This document shows positions 8,185 to 16,592 of a stretch of 64,000 nucleotides of DNA, one piece after another (within the stretch, counting starts at the first letter, position 1; every line of letters starts with the position of its first letter). Where the stretch lies: the NCBI RefSeq assembly GCF_013003985.1, contig NZ_CP053073.1, forward strand, positions 2,046,001 through 2,110,000, in the 5' to 3' direction. The notes beneath the pieces were generated by a model. That model ran no database searches, was not told where the DNA came from, and saw only the letters and a list, made by a program, of their open reading frames with translations. The DNA comes from Usitatibacter palustris (lineage in GTDB: Bacteria; Pseudomonadota; Gammaproteobacteria; Burkholderiales; Usitatibacteraceae). Position numbers and translations under genes: made by a program.

Positions 8185-9507
8185 CTACCGGCACTCCTCC
8201 ATCCGGCCGGTCTTGAGGCGCGCCACGAGCCAGCGCGTGTCCGTCCCATTGCGCACGCTGCCGACCACGACCACGCGTTCACGGTCGTCGATCGCCACGG
8301 AGCTCATGTTCGAGCTCGAAAATCCCGGCGCCAGGATGTCGATCCGCCCGCCTCCGCCCCAGGAGGTATCGAGCGTTCCGAAGGCCGTGATGCGGTAGAC
8401 CGTCCCGATCTGTGAATCGGACGGAGGATCCGCGACATCGCGCCATCCGACGGACACGCTCTTGTCGTCGGGCTGGCGAGCGATGTTGAAGACCGAGGCG
8501 CCGAAAGGCGAGACGGGAAGCGTGCTCACTCCAGCCGAGCCAAAGCCGACATCGAGAGCGCCCGCGCCATTCACGCGGAAGGTCCCGACGCGGTCCACCT
8601 CGCCCGCAGCCGTGAACACCGTTCCCGTCACGACGATCCGACCGTCGGGTGCGAGGTAGAGGCGTCGGCCGAAGGCGCGCTCGGCGCCGAACGGAACGAC
8701 GAGGATTCCACCGGTGGCGAAGGTGGGATCGAGCGCGCCGTTGGCCAGGTAGCGCAACAACACGGCGTCGAAGTCGGTGCCCCCGCGGTGCGAGCGACCC
8801 GTCACCACGATCCGCCCATCGGGCTGCACGCGCAGGCCCGTGCCGCGGTCGATGCCCGTGCCGCCCGGAATGGCGGTCAGGACCACGCCTCCCGTTCCGA
8901 AGGTCGCATCGAGCACACCGGCTTCCGTGAGCCGGTAAAGCGTGATTCGCTGCTGCCCCGGGGCGCCGCCGGGCGGGCGCGTGGACGTGACGACGACCAC
9001 CTTGCGATCATCCTGGGCCTGCACGTCGATGATCCCGAAGGGATCCACCGCGGGGATCGTGACGATCCCGGATACGCCGAACGATGTGTCGGGCACGCCT
9101 TCCTCGGAATAGCGGCGGACAGTGACTTCGGTGGTCGGGCTCCCGGCGGACGAGCTCCCGACGACGAGGATGCGCCGCCGGTCGAGCGCGATGCTGGTCG
9201 CGAAGCCCGTTCCGAATGCCGCATCGCCTCCTGTTCCGAACGTCGTGTCCACATTGCCGTTGGACTTGAGTCGCATCAGCGTGATCGTCTCGACGTCCGG
9301 CCCGGTCAGGACCTTGCGAAGGAAGAGCACGCCTTCATTGCGGTCGATGGCCACGCCCTCGCCCGCGTAGGTCGCGGGCGGACCGAGCACGATGCCGGTG
9401 CTGCCGAAAGCGGTGTCGAAGTCACCGGGCGCGGCATGCGCAGCGGCGGGATGCAGCAGGAAAAGGAATGCCGCGGCGCAAAGCGCCGAACGTATCGGGC
9501 CGTTCAT
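8185..9507 (-). CDS. Exported delta-60-repeat beta-propeller protein
   Basis: 440 residues with a clear signal peptide (SALCAAAFLFLLHPAAAHA, cleavage likely after AHA), so secreted to the periplasm or beyond. The mature protein is a series of seven to eight repeats of about 55 residues, each with a variant of GxLDxTFGxGG at its start and of DGRIVVxG later, which is the delta-60 repeat; such proteins fold into a beta-propeller-like shape. Function is not known, and no catalytic motif is visible. It ends head to head with the phasin gene and is followed upstream by the acyl-CoA-binding protein gene in the same direction, 68 bases away. Confidence 0.75.
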   Translation of the reverse strand: MNGPIRSALCAAAFLFLLHPAAAHAAPGDFDTAFGSTGIVLGPPATYAGEGVAIDRNEGVLFLRKVLTGPDVETITLMRLKSNGNVDTTFGTGGDAAFGTGFATSIALDRRRILVVGSSSAGSPTTEVTVRRYSEEGVPDTSFGVSGIVTIPAVDPFGIIDVQAQDDRKVVVVTSTRPPGGAPGQQRITLYRLTEAGVLDATFGTGGVVLTAIPGGTGIDRGTGLRVQPDGRIVVTGRSHRGGTDFDAVLLRYLANGALDPTFATGGILVVPFGAERAFGRRLYLAPDGRIVVTGTVFTAAGEVDRVGTFRVNGAGALDVGFGSAGVSTLPVSPFGASVFNIARQPDDKSVSVGWRDVADPPSDSQIGTVYRITAFGTLDTSWGGGGRIDILAPGFSSSNMSSVAIDDRERVVVVGSVRNGTDTRWLVARLKTGRMEECR

Positions 9508-9575
9508 GGGGTTCTCCCTGAGAGAAGCGTTGCGCGCGGCCCCGCCGCGCCCCGGGTGCGCCGGGGTCAGTCTTG

Positions 9576-9836
9576 TTATTCGCGCGTGATCCGGTCGACG
9601 AGCTTTATATAGGCGTTCTGTGCGTCGTCCGCGGACATGCCCTTCAGTTTAGCCCACGCTTCGTACTTGGCACGGTTCACGAAATCGGTGAATCCGGGCT
9701 TGTCGCCCTGCACATCGCCTTCGGTACCCTGCTTGTAGTGGGCATAGAGCTTCAGCTTCATGTCGCTGCCCGGGTCCTTCTTGGCCTTCAGGACCGCGGC
9801 GGCCGCGGCTTCGAACTTCTTCTTGGTATCGGACAT
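9576..9836 (-). CDS. Acyl-CoA-binding protein
   Basis: An 86-residue four-helix protein of the ACBP family, matching the usual length of 85-90. It carries MKLKLYAHYKQGTEGDVQGD, the loop and helix that hold the CoA moiety (with the Tyr and Lys of the YxxYKQ motif), and KYEAWAKLKGMSADDAQNAY, the second conserved block. It binds long-chain acyl-CoA and would carry it in the cytosol to acyl-CoA-using enzymes. It is transcribed divergently from the wax ester synthase gene at 9927, with only 90 bases between them, which fits a shared role in acyl-CoA disposal. Confidence 0.9.
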   Translation of the reverse strand: MSDTKKKFEAAAAAVLKAKKDPGSDMKLKLYAHYKQGTEGDVQGDKPGFTDFVNRAKYEAWAKLKGMSADDAQNAYIKLVDRITRE

Positions 9837-9891
9837 CGGTCCCGCTCCGGTAGAGGTCGTCGTGTAAAGTTAGCCGAACCCGCTCCGCGTC

Positions 9892-9911
9892 GCAATTCAC
9901 GGCAATTCACG
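9892..9911. repeat. Tandem 10-bp repeat in the ACBP / WS-DGAT promoter region
   Basis: The decamer GCAATTCACG occurs twice in direct contact, just upstream of the wax ester synthase ribosome site. It might be a direct-repeat binding site or chance duplication; there is no further support. Confidence 0.35.
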
Positions 9912-9926
9912 AGAGGCCTCCCGCGC

Positions 9927-11492
9927 ATGGCCCGAGAAAAAATTTCCGGCGTCGACACCGCCTGGCTCCGCATGGAGCACCCGACGAACCTCATGATGAT
10001 CGTCGGCGTGATGATGTTCGATGGTGCGCTCAACCTGAAGAAGGTGCGGCGCATCATCGAGGCACGCTTCCTCGCCTACCGCCGCTTTCGCCAGCGTGCC
10101 GTGCAGGATTCCTCGGGCGCCTGGTGGGAGGACGACACCGACTTCGACATCGATTCGCACGTCCATCGCATCGCCCTTCCCGGCAAGGCGGACAAGGCCG
10201 AGCTCGAGGCGCTGGTGAGCGACCTCGCGTCCACGCCCCTGGATTTCACCAAGCCGCTCTGGCAATTCCACCTCGTCGACAACTACGCCGGTGGCGGCAG
10301 CGCGCTGATCCTGCGCATTCACCATTGCTACGCCGACGGCATCGCGCTCATCCAGGTCATGCTCTCGATGACGCACACCGACGCCAGGGGCAGCCTCGCC
10401 ATGCCCGCAGCCGACATCGAGACCACTTCTTCCGGGGGCGAAACGGAGTTCTGGGAACAGATTCTCAAGCCCGTCACGGGTGCGCTGGAAAATGCGGGGC
10501 AGATCGGCAAGGGGCTGCTCGAGCAGGGCCGCGCCATCGCGGCGAATCCCCAGATGGCGACCGATGCGATGCAGGAAGCCAGCCGCAAGGGCGTGGATTT
10601 CATCGGCGAGGTGGCGAAGCTCGCCCTCATGGGGCGCGATTCGCCGACACGCTTCAAGGGTCCCCTCACCGCACGCAAGCGCTGCGCCTGGGCCGATCCC
10701 CTGCCGCTCGAGGAAGTGAAGATCGTCGGACGTGCGCTGGGCTGCTCGATCAACGACGTGTTGCTCGCCATGGCGGCGGGGGCGCTGCGCGATTACCTCG
10801 AGGAGCACGGCGATCCGGTCGAGGGAGTGGAGATCCGCGCGCTGGTACCCGTCAATCTTCGTCCGCCCGGACAGGGCCACAGTCTCGGCAACCACTTCGG
10901 CCTCGTCTTCCTGGACCTGCCGCTAGGCATGGACCATCCGCTCGAGCGGCTCTACGAGGTGCGCCGTCGCATGCGCGCCCTGAAAGGCTCCTACCAGCCG
11001 GCCATCGCTCTGGGCCTCCTCACCGCCGTGGGCCACGGGCCGCGCATCCTCCAGGAGCAAGTGGTGCAGTTGCTGGGCCAGAACGCGAGCGCGGTGATGA
11101 CCAACGTGCCGGGCCCGCAGCATCCGCTTTATTTCGCAGGCGGGCGCATTGCCGAACAGAACTTCTGGGTTCCCCAGTCAGGGGGAATCGGAATGGGCGT
11201 GTCGATCCTGTCGTACAACGGACGCATCCAGTTCGGCGTGATCACGGATGAAGGCCTCGTGCCCGACCCCAACGAGATCGTCGCGCGGTTCGCCGGCGAA
11301 TTCGACAAGCTGATGTGGCTCACGCTGATGAGCGCCTGGGGCGAGGATGAAGTCGCGCCCAAGTCCGAAGCGAAGCCGGCTCGCGCGTCCAGGCCGAAGA
11401 AGGCCAAGGCCGACAAAGCACCCGCCGTGGCCGAGGTAGCCGAATCCGCACCCGCCGCGGCGAAGGTGCCGAAGCGTTTCAGGAATCTCTGA
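9927..11492 (+). CDS. Wax ester synthase / diacylglycerol acyltransferase
   Basis: 521 residues from the ATG at 9927 behind GAGAGG; the open frame further upstream covers the divergent gene and is not used. It shows the hallmark active site HHCYADG (HHxxxDG, His132-Gly138), the N-terminal WLRMEHPTNLMMIVGVMMF segment, the LGCSINDVLLAMAAGALRDYL block (ND motif), and VMTNVPGPQHPLYFAG toward the C-terminus, all typical of the bacterial WS/DGAT family. The enzyme joins acyl-CoA to fatty alcohols (wax ester) or to diacylglycerol (triacylglycerol). A Lys/Ala/Pro-rich tail of about 50 residues follows the enzyme domain and resembles the tails of the local phasins. It overlaps the convergent RidA gene by 14 bases. 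Confidence 0.9.
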   Translation: MAREKISGVDTAWLRMEHPTNLMMIVGVMMFDGALNLKKVRRIIEARFLAYRRFRQRAVQDSSGAWWEDDTDFDIDSHVHRIALPGKADKAELEALVSDLASTPLDFTKPLWQFHLVDNYAGGGSALILRIHHCYADGIALIQVMLSMTHTDARGSLAMPAADIETTSSGGETEFWEQILKPVTGALENAGQIGKGLLEQGRAIAANPQMATDAMQEASRKGVDFIGEVAKLALMGRDSPTRFKGPLTARKRCAWADPLPLEEVKIVGRALGCSINDVLLAMAAGALRDYLEEHGDPVEGVEIRALVPVNLRPPGQGHSLGNHFGLVFLDLPLGMDHPLERLYEVRRRMRALKGSYQPAIALGLLTAVGHGPRILQEQVVQLLGQNASAVMTNVPGPQHPLYFAGGRIAEQNFWVPQSGGIGMGVSILSYNGRIQFGVITDEGLVPDPNEIVARFAGEFDKLMWLTLMSAWGEDEVAPKSEAKPARASRPKKAKADKAPAVAEVAESAPAAAKVPKRFRNL

Positions 11493-11862
11493 GCGCGCCG
11501 ATCGCGTCGATCTCGACGAGATAACCGTAGTGCAGCCCGGGCACCGGAACGACGGTGCGCGCGGGCCGGTGCGCGCCCAGGACTTCGGCATACACCTTGT
11601 TGAGCGCGGGCCAGTGCTCGACACCGGCCAGGTAAACCGTCGCGCGCACGATCAGGTCCTTGCCACTGCCCGCGGCTTCGAGGATCGCGATCACGTTGGC
11701 GAGCGTCTGGCGCACCTGCTCATCGAAGCCCGCGAGATTGCGCTCCGGTTCACCCGGAACGACGGGCAATTGGCCCGCGACATAGACGAGCCCTCCGTGA
11801 ACGATCGCCTGTGAATAGTGGCCTCGCGCCTCGGGCGCGCGCGTCGTGGAAACGGACTTCAT
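11479..11862 (-). CDS. RidA-family enamine/imine deaminase-like protein
   Basis: 127 residues from the ATG at 11862, chosen because a good ribosome site (AGGAGAGAG) precedes it; the frame is open upstream but in promoter DNA. RidA proteins are small trimers that hydrolyse reactive enamines or imines from PLP enzymes. The family motifs GHYSQAIVHGGLVYVAGQLP and the C-terminal ARTVVPVPGLHYGYLVEIDAIG are present. The usual substrate-carboxylate arginine appears in HRPARTVVPV. It might belong to one of the more distant RidA subgroups with other substrates. It diverges from the DUF1800 operon, and 223 bases lie between. Confidence 0.8.
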   Translation of the reverse strand: MKSVSTTRAPEARGHYSQAIVHGGLVYVAGQLPVVPGEPERNLAGFDEQVRQTLANVIAILEAAGSGKDLIVRATVYLAGVEHWPALNKVYAEVLGAHRPARTVVPVPGLHYGYLVEIDAIGALRDS

Positions 11863-11916
11863 CGCTCTCTCCTGTCGTTGTTTTGGCTCGTAGCTGTAGG
11901 ACGACATTCCAAGTCG

Positions 11917-11945
11917 CTGTTTCATCGCAACATTGTGTGAAACAG
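11917..11945. promoter_or_regulatory. Inverted repeat, candidate enhancer site for a sigma-54 activator
   Basis: CTGTTTCA and TGAAACAG are perfect 8-bp inverted arms separated by 13 bases. The centre lies about 120 bases before the expected sigma-54 start point, the normal place for binding of a sigma-54 enhancer-binding protein. The link is positional inference. Confidence 0.55.
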
Positions 11946-11998
11946 GCTTTGTGGTGTCGCTCGCCGGCAACAGTCGTGGTTCGCCGACGCTCCAAAAA

Positions 11999-12077
11999 TC
12001 CCTTGGAAAACAATGAACTGACGGCATGGCACTGAAGTTGCAGTAATCGCGGCGGATTCAAATAGCCTTCCAAGGGA
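11999..12077. repeat. 10-bp inverted repeat flanking the sigma-54 promoter
   Basis: Arms TCCCTTGGAA (11999-12008) and TTCCAAGGGA (12068-12077) are perfect complements 59 bases apart. The right arm includes the Shine-Dalgarno region of the DUF1800 gene. A transcript from the sigma-54 promoter would contain only the right arm, so any role would be at the DNA level. Confidence 0.5.
12027..12042 (+). promoter_or_regulatory. Sigma-54 (-24/-12) promoter
   Basis: TGGCAC, five bases, TTGCA: the invariant GG and GC are exactly 10 bases apart and both hexamer cores match the RpoN consensus. Predicted start near 12053 gives a leader of about 33 bases with the ribosome site AAGGGAGAA at 12072-12080 before the GTG start at 12086. 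Among the strongest promoter matches in the window. Confidence 0.8.
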
Positions 12078-12085
12078 GAATAGCC

Positions 12086-15000
12086 GTGAATACCCAGCAA
12101 CCGACGCGCTTTGCCGCGTGGCTTCTTGCCGCACGCCGCAGCCTGCGCCTGCTCGCGATGGTGGCGCTCCTCGTCGTGCCATCACTCCAGGCACGCGCCG
12201 CAAACTTCACGGACATCTGGTGGAACCCCTCCGAATCGGGATGGGGTGTCGCGCTCTCCCACCACCACGACAAGATCTTCGGCCTCCTCTACATCTATGA
12301 CGCCGACGGAAAGCCGCTGTGGGTGTCGATGCCCGACGGCAAGTTCGAGAACAACGGCCGCACGTACGTGGGCAGCCTCTATCGAACGACGGGGCCTTCG
12401 TATCGGGCGGCGTTCTTCAACCCGACGCAGGTGAACGTCTCGAGCGTGGGCACGGCGCGAATCGATTTCGGCGCCGACGACCAAAGCGCCACGATGCAGG
12501 TCACGATCGGTTCGTACCAGTCGACCAAGCAGGTGAAGCGCTATTCGTTCGGCAACGCACCGTCGAACTATCCCAACGACCGAAGCGACATCTGGTGGAA
12601 CCCCGACGAATCGGGCTGGGGCCTCACCCTCAATCACAACGGCAACAACATCTTTGGTGTCCTCTACACCTACGACGAAACCGGCCGCCCCCTGTGGGTG
12701 ACGATGCCCGGCGGGACGTTCACCGAAGCCAACCAATTCAACGGCAAGCTCTACACGACGACCGGCTCGCCCTACACGGCCGCCTTCGAGGCGTCGAAGG
12801 TGAAGACCACCGAGGTGGGCAACATCTCGATCGAATTCATCAACGGCGACGAAGCGCGCCTGACGATCTCGATCAACGGCTTCACCCGCAGCCGGCCCGT
12901 GCGCCGATTCGCGTTCGGAACCGACCCGGGCATCCGCCCGCCCAAAGTTGACCTGAGCATCAATGCCACCGCCAGCCCGCTCGTCGCACCCGCTACGGTG
13001 ACGTTGCGGGCGGCGGTGACGGCAGGCGACCGGCCCGTGAGCAAGGTCGTCTTCTACGAAGGCTGCGATCGTATCGGCGAGGCCACGGCCGCCCCCTGGG
13101 AATTCAAGGTGGCGAGCCTCTCGGCCGGCAACCACACGTTCTCGGCTCGCGCGCTCGACGACAGCGGCAGCAGCGGCGCGCTGGACACGGAGAGCAAGGA
13201 AGTGAAGACGGGCGGCACCGCGCCCCCGCCTCCGCCGACGAGCACGACCAACAAGCTGCCCACGGTCGCGATCACCTCGCCGCCGAACAATGCCGTGGTC
13301 AGGGTGGGTACGAACCTTGAGTTGATCGCCGCGGCGAGCGATCCGGACGGCACGATCGTGAAGGTCGAGTTCTTCACGGGTCCCTACAAGATGGGCGAGG
13401 CGACGGCCGCTCCCTGGCGCCTTGTGTTTCCGAACAGTAGCGAGGCTGGCTATGCCGTGACGGCCGTCGCCACTGACGACCGGGGCGGTACGAAGACGTC
13501 GAGCGTCGTCAACATCACCACCGTCGGGACGCCACCGGTTCTCGACAGCCAGACAAAGGACGCCGCGCGCTTCCTCACCCAGGCCACCTTCGGGATCAAG
13601 AGCATCGCGGAGATCGAGAACCTCAAGGCGATCGGGTTCGACGCCTGGCTCAACCAGCAGATCCCGATGGTCGCACCGAGCTTCGTGCAATACGTGAACG
13701 ACCGGAAGGCCGCGGGCGAGAAGCCCGACGAGGAACGCGCCTACGAGGCGATCTGGCAGCAGTGGCTGTGGCAGCCGGGGCAGTTGCGCGCGCGCATGGC
13801 TTTCGCGCTCTCCGAGCTCTTCGTGATCTCCAACATCGCGCCGGACCTCGATACGTATGCGATGGCCTCGTACTGGGACATGCTCAACGCGGGCGCCTTC
13901 GGGAACTACCGCAATCTCCTCGAGAACGTGACCCTGCATCCGGCGATGGGCTACTACCTCAACATGATCGGCAGCCGCAAGGCCGATCCGGTGAAGGGAA
14001 CGCACCCGAACGAGAACTTCGCGCGCGAGGTGATGCAGCTCTTCACGATCGGCCTCTACAAGCTGAATATCGACGGCTCGCGCGTCCTCGACTCCGCCGG
14101 CAAGCCCATCAACACCTATGACGAAACGGTGATCAAGGGCATGGCCGCGGCCTTCACGGGCTGGAATTTCGCCGGCGCCGATACTTCGAAGCCCTCGACG
14201 TTCAACCCGCCCAAGGAGAACTGGCTCGAGCCGATGGCCTCGTGGGAGTCGATGCACGACACGAACGCGAAGCCGATCTTCGACGGGATCGTGCTGCCCG
14301 CGAACCAGACTGCCGCGCAGGACATGAAGGCCGCGCTCGATGCCCTGTTCAACCATCCGAACGTGGGCCCGTTCGTCGGCCGCCAGCTCATCCAGCGCTT
14401 CGTCACCTCGAACCCGAGCCCGCAGTACATCGCGCGCGTCGCCGCGGCGTTCAACCGCGATCCGGGCGGCGTGCGTGGCAATCTCCTGTGGGTGCTCAGG
14501 GAGGTCCTGTACGACCCCGAGGCTCGCAGTCTCGCGAAGGCGACCGAGGCGGGCTGGGGCAAGCAGCGCGAACCCGTGATCCGCTTCGCGAACTTCCTGC
14601 GAGGCCTCAACGCCACGAGCCCCACCGGGCGCAACAAGATCTGGTACCTGGACAGCGCCGACGAAGGCCTGAACCAGAGCCCGCTGCTCTCGCCCAGCGT
14701 CTTCAACTTCTTCTCGCCCAACTACCGGCAGCCCGGACCGCTGTCGGCGGCGAACCTGGTCGCACCGGAATTCCAGATCACGACCGAGACCAGCATGGTG
14801 GGAACGCTCAACTTCTTCGCCCGGCTGGTGAAGAACGGCTCGTACGGAAGCGGCGATACCAAGCTCACCATGGACCTCACGCAGCTCAACGCGCTCGCGG
14901 GGTCGCCGGGTGCGCTGGCCGACCACCTGAGTCTCCTGTTCATGAACGGCGCGATGTCCGAGGCCTTGCGCACGACGATGGTGATCACGCTGAGCACCAT

Positions 15001-15109
15001 GCCCATGCCCGCGACCAAGACCGGCGACTCGGGCGCCACCATCACCGACCGCGTGAAGGCGGCTCTGATGCTGGTCGCGCTCTCGCCCGACTACGTGATC
15101 CAGAAATAA
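12086..15109 (+). CDS. Exported DUF1800 protein with duplicated WWNPxESGWG domain and Ig-like domains
   Basis: 1007 residues from a GTG start. Order: a signal peptide (LLAMVALLVVPSLQARA); two copies of a domain of about 115-125 residues, beginning near residues 43 and 167, each with DIWWNPxESGWG, a glycine-rich FGxLYxYDxxGxPLWVxMP strand set and a closing R-F/Y-x-FG; two Ig-like domains of the Big_7 type near 290-375 and 392-480 (each with VxKVxFxxG...GEATAAPW); a short proline/threonine linker; and the DUF1800 domain from about 485 to the end (ATFG, then NENFAREVMQLFTIGLY). DUF1800 proteins usually occur next to DUF1501 proteins, as here, and their role is unknown. Exported and probably cell-surface or periplasmic. 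Under sigma-54 control by sequence. Confidence 0.85.
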   Translation: MNTQQPTRFAAWLLAARRSLRLLAMVALLVVPSLQARAANFTDIWWNPSESGWGVALSHHHDKIFGLLYIYDADGKPLWVSMPDGKFENNGRTYVGSLYRTTGPSYRAAFFNPTQVNVSSVGTARIDFGADDQSATMQVTIGSYQSTKQVKRYSFGNAPSNYPNDRSDIWWNPDESGWGLTLNHNGNNIFGVLYTYDETGRPLWVTMPGGTFTEANQFNGKLYTTTGSPYTAAFEASKVKTTEVGNISIEFINGDEARLTISINGFTRSRPVRRFAFGTDPGIRPPKVDLSINATASPLVAPATVTLRAAVTAGDRPVSKVVFYEGCDRIGEATAAPWEFKVASLSAGNHTFSARALDDSGSSGALDTESKEVKTGGTAPPPPPTSTTNKLPTVAITSPPNNAVVRVGTNLELIAAASDPDGTIVKVEFFTGPYKMGEATAAPWRLVFPNSSEAGYAVTAVATDDRGGTKTSSVVNITTVGTPPVLDSQTKDAARFLTQATFGIKSIAEIENLKAIGFDAWLNQQIPMVAPSFVQYVNDRKAAGEKPDEERAYEAIWQQWLWQPGQLRARMAFALSELFVISNIAPDLDTYAMASYWDMLNAGAFGNYRNLLENVTLHPAMGYYLNMIGSRKADPVKGTHPNENFAREVMQLFTIGLYKLNIDGSRVLDSAGKPINTYDETVIKGMAAAFTGWNFAGADTSKPSTFNPPKENWLEPMASWESMHDTNAKPIFDGIVLPANQTAAQDMKAALDALFNHPNVGPFVGRQLIQRFVTSNPSPQYIARVAAAFNRDPGGVRGNLLWVLREVLYDPEARSLAKATEAGWGKQREPVIRFANFLRGLNATSPTGRNKIWYLDSADEGLNQSPLLSPSVFNFFSPNYRQPGPLSAANLVAPEFQITTETSMVGTLNFFARLVKNGSYGSGDTKLTMDLTQLNALAGSPGALADHLSLLFMNGAMSEALRTTMVITLSTMPMPATKTGDSGATITDRVKAALMLVALSPDYVIQK

Positions 15110-15119
15110 GGGAGCCCCC

Positions 15120-16502
15120 ATGACGACCCGACGCCACTTCCTCAAGCAGCTGAGCGCCGCCGGCCTGGGTGTAGGCGCCCTCGGCGCCTATACCGACCTG
15201 CAGCGCATTGCCGCGGCCGCGAGCCTGAGCGGTCCCGTCCTCAAGGCCCCCGGCGAGGACTACCGCGCGCTGATCTGCCTCTTCATGTTCGGCGGCAACG
15301 ACGGCAACAACACCGTGATCCCCACCTCGGCCACTGAGTATCCGCAGTACGCCAGCGGCCGCACGCCCGCGCTCGCGCTCGCGCAGGGGTCGCTGTTGCC
15401 CCTCACGACGAGCAACACGCCGGGGCGCACCTTCGGGCTGCACCCGGCGATGACGGGGCTCCAGGGGCTCTACAACGCGGGGCGCGCGGCGATCGTGGCC
15501 AACGCCGGCCCCCTGCTCGCGCCGTTGACGCGCGCGCAACTCCAGGCGCGCAGCGTCCCGGTTCCGCCGGACCTGTATTCGCACAGCGACCAGCAGGCCC
15601 AGTGGCAGAGCTCGATCTCGGATGGCGCGCCGCGCAGCGGCTGGGGCGGGCGCGTCGCCGACCTCATGAAGGCGGCCAACACCACCAATACGAGCTCGAC
15701 GCTGATTTCCGTCGCGGGCAACAACCTGTTCGGGGTGGGCACAACGCTCTCGTCGTTCAAGGTCTCGCCCGGCAACCAGTTCGGGTTCGACTTCTACAAG
15801 GGCTCGGCCTCGACCGATCCCCTCTCCAAGGCGATCACCGAGCAGCTCGCGCTGCCCAGCGCGAACCTCTTCGATGGCGCGTGGAAGGACGTGATCTCGC
15901 GGGCGATCCAGAACCAGCAGATCCTCGCCTCGGCGCTGGCAGCGGTTCCGCCCTTCACCACCGTCTTCCCCAACACCGGCATCGGAAGCCAGATGCAGAT
16001 GATCGCGCGCCTCCTCTCCGCGCGCGCCAGCCTGGGCCTGAAGCGCCAGGTGTTCTTCTGCTCCCTGGGCGGTTTCGACACGCATGGCGACGAGCAGCTC
16101 GGCCGGCAGGCGGAACTGCTCGGCGAGGTGAGCGCGGCCCTCACGGCGCTCTACAACGCGACGGTGGAGCTCAATTGCGCCGACCTCGTGACGTCCTTCA
16201 CGTCATCGGACTTCTGCCGCACCTTCCCGTCCAACGGCAAGGGCTCCGACCACGCGTGGGGCAACCATCACTTCGTGGTCGGCGGCGCCGTGCAGGGCGG
16301 AAAGATGTACGGAACGTTCCCCACGCTCGTGCGCGGCGGCCCGGACGACACGGGCAACGGCGGCCTGTGGATTCCGACGACGTCGGTCGACCAGTACGCC
16401 GCGACCCTCGCGAGCTGGTTCGGCGTCGGCACGGGCGAACTCGCGACGATCTTCCCGAACCTCTCGCGCTTCGGGGCCGCGAACCTGGGCTTCCTCGGCT
16501 AG
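15120..16502 (+). CDS. DUF1501 protein with Tat signal
   Basis: 460 residues, starting 10 bases after the DUF1800 stop with the ribosome site AAGGGAG, so second gene of the same operon. The N-terminus TTRRHFLKQLSAAGLGVGALG is a twin-arginine signal, indicating export as a folded protein. The body follows the DUF1501 pattern: LFMFGGNDGNNTVIP near residue 55, PPDLYSHSDQQAQWQ, CSLGGFDTHGDE, and near the end TSSDFCRTFPSNGKGSDHAWGNHHFVVGG. The family belongs to the alkaline-phosphatase/sulfatase superfamily by fold, with the Asp, His and Ser/Cys positions suggestive of metal binding. Substrate unknown. A strong terminator closes the operon. Confidence 0.88.
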   Translation: MTTRRHFLKQLSAAGLGVGALGAYTDLQRIAAAASLSGPVLKAPGEDYRALICLFMFGGNDGNNTVIPTSATEYPQYASGRTPALALAQGSLLPLTTSNTPGRTFGLHPAMTGLQGLYNAGRAAIVANAGPLLAPLTRAQLQARSVPVPPDLYSHSDQQAQWQSSISDGAPRSGWGGRVADLMKAANTTNTSSTLISVAGNNLFGVGTTLSSFKVSPGNQFGFDFYKGSASTDPLSKAITEQLALPSANLFDGAWKDVISRAIQNQQILASALAAVPPFTTVFPNTGIGSQMQMIARLLSARASLGLKRQVFFCSLGGFDTHGDEQLGRQAELLGEVSAALTALYNATVELNCADLVTSFTSSDFCRTFPSNGKGSDHAWGNHHFVVGGAVQGGKMYGTFPTLVRGGPDDTGNGGLWIPTTSVDQYAATLASWFGVGTGELATIFPNLSRFGAANLGFLG

Positions 16503-16525
16503 GCCTTCCACCGGCGGAAATGAAA

Positions 16526-16551
16526 ACGGGCCGGTCTTTCGACCGGCCCGT
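16526..16551 (+). terminator. Terminator of the DUF1800-DUF1501 operon
   Basis: Perfect 11-bp stem ACGGGCCGGTC / GACCGGCCCGT with loop TTTC, 24 bases after the DUF1501 stop. Only a short T tract follows. It may also serve the convergent SWIB gene. Confidence 0.8.
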
Positions 16552-16592
16552 TCCCGTAGCGGTGTTCACCGGGAATCCCCGGCGCGCAGGCT

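Larger units (their letters stand above)
11863..12085. promoter_or_regulatory. 223-bp divergent regulatory region, ridA | DUF1800
   Basis: No gene is seen here. It holds three elements described separately: an 8-bp inverted repeat at 11917-11945, a sigma-54 promoter at 12027-12042, and a 10-bp inverted repeat whose arms (11999-12008 and 12068-12077) flank that promoter. A plain sigma-70 promoter for ridA must also lie here but is not clear. Confidence 0.6.
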
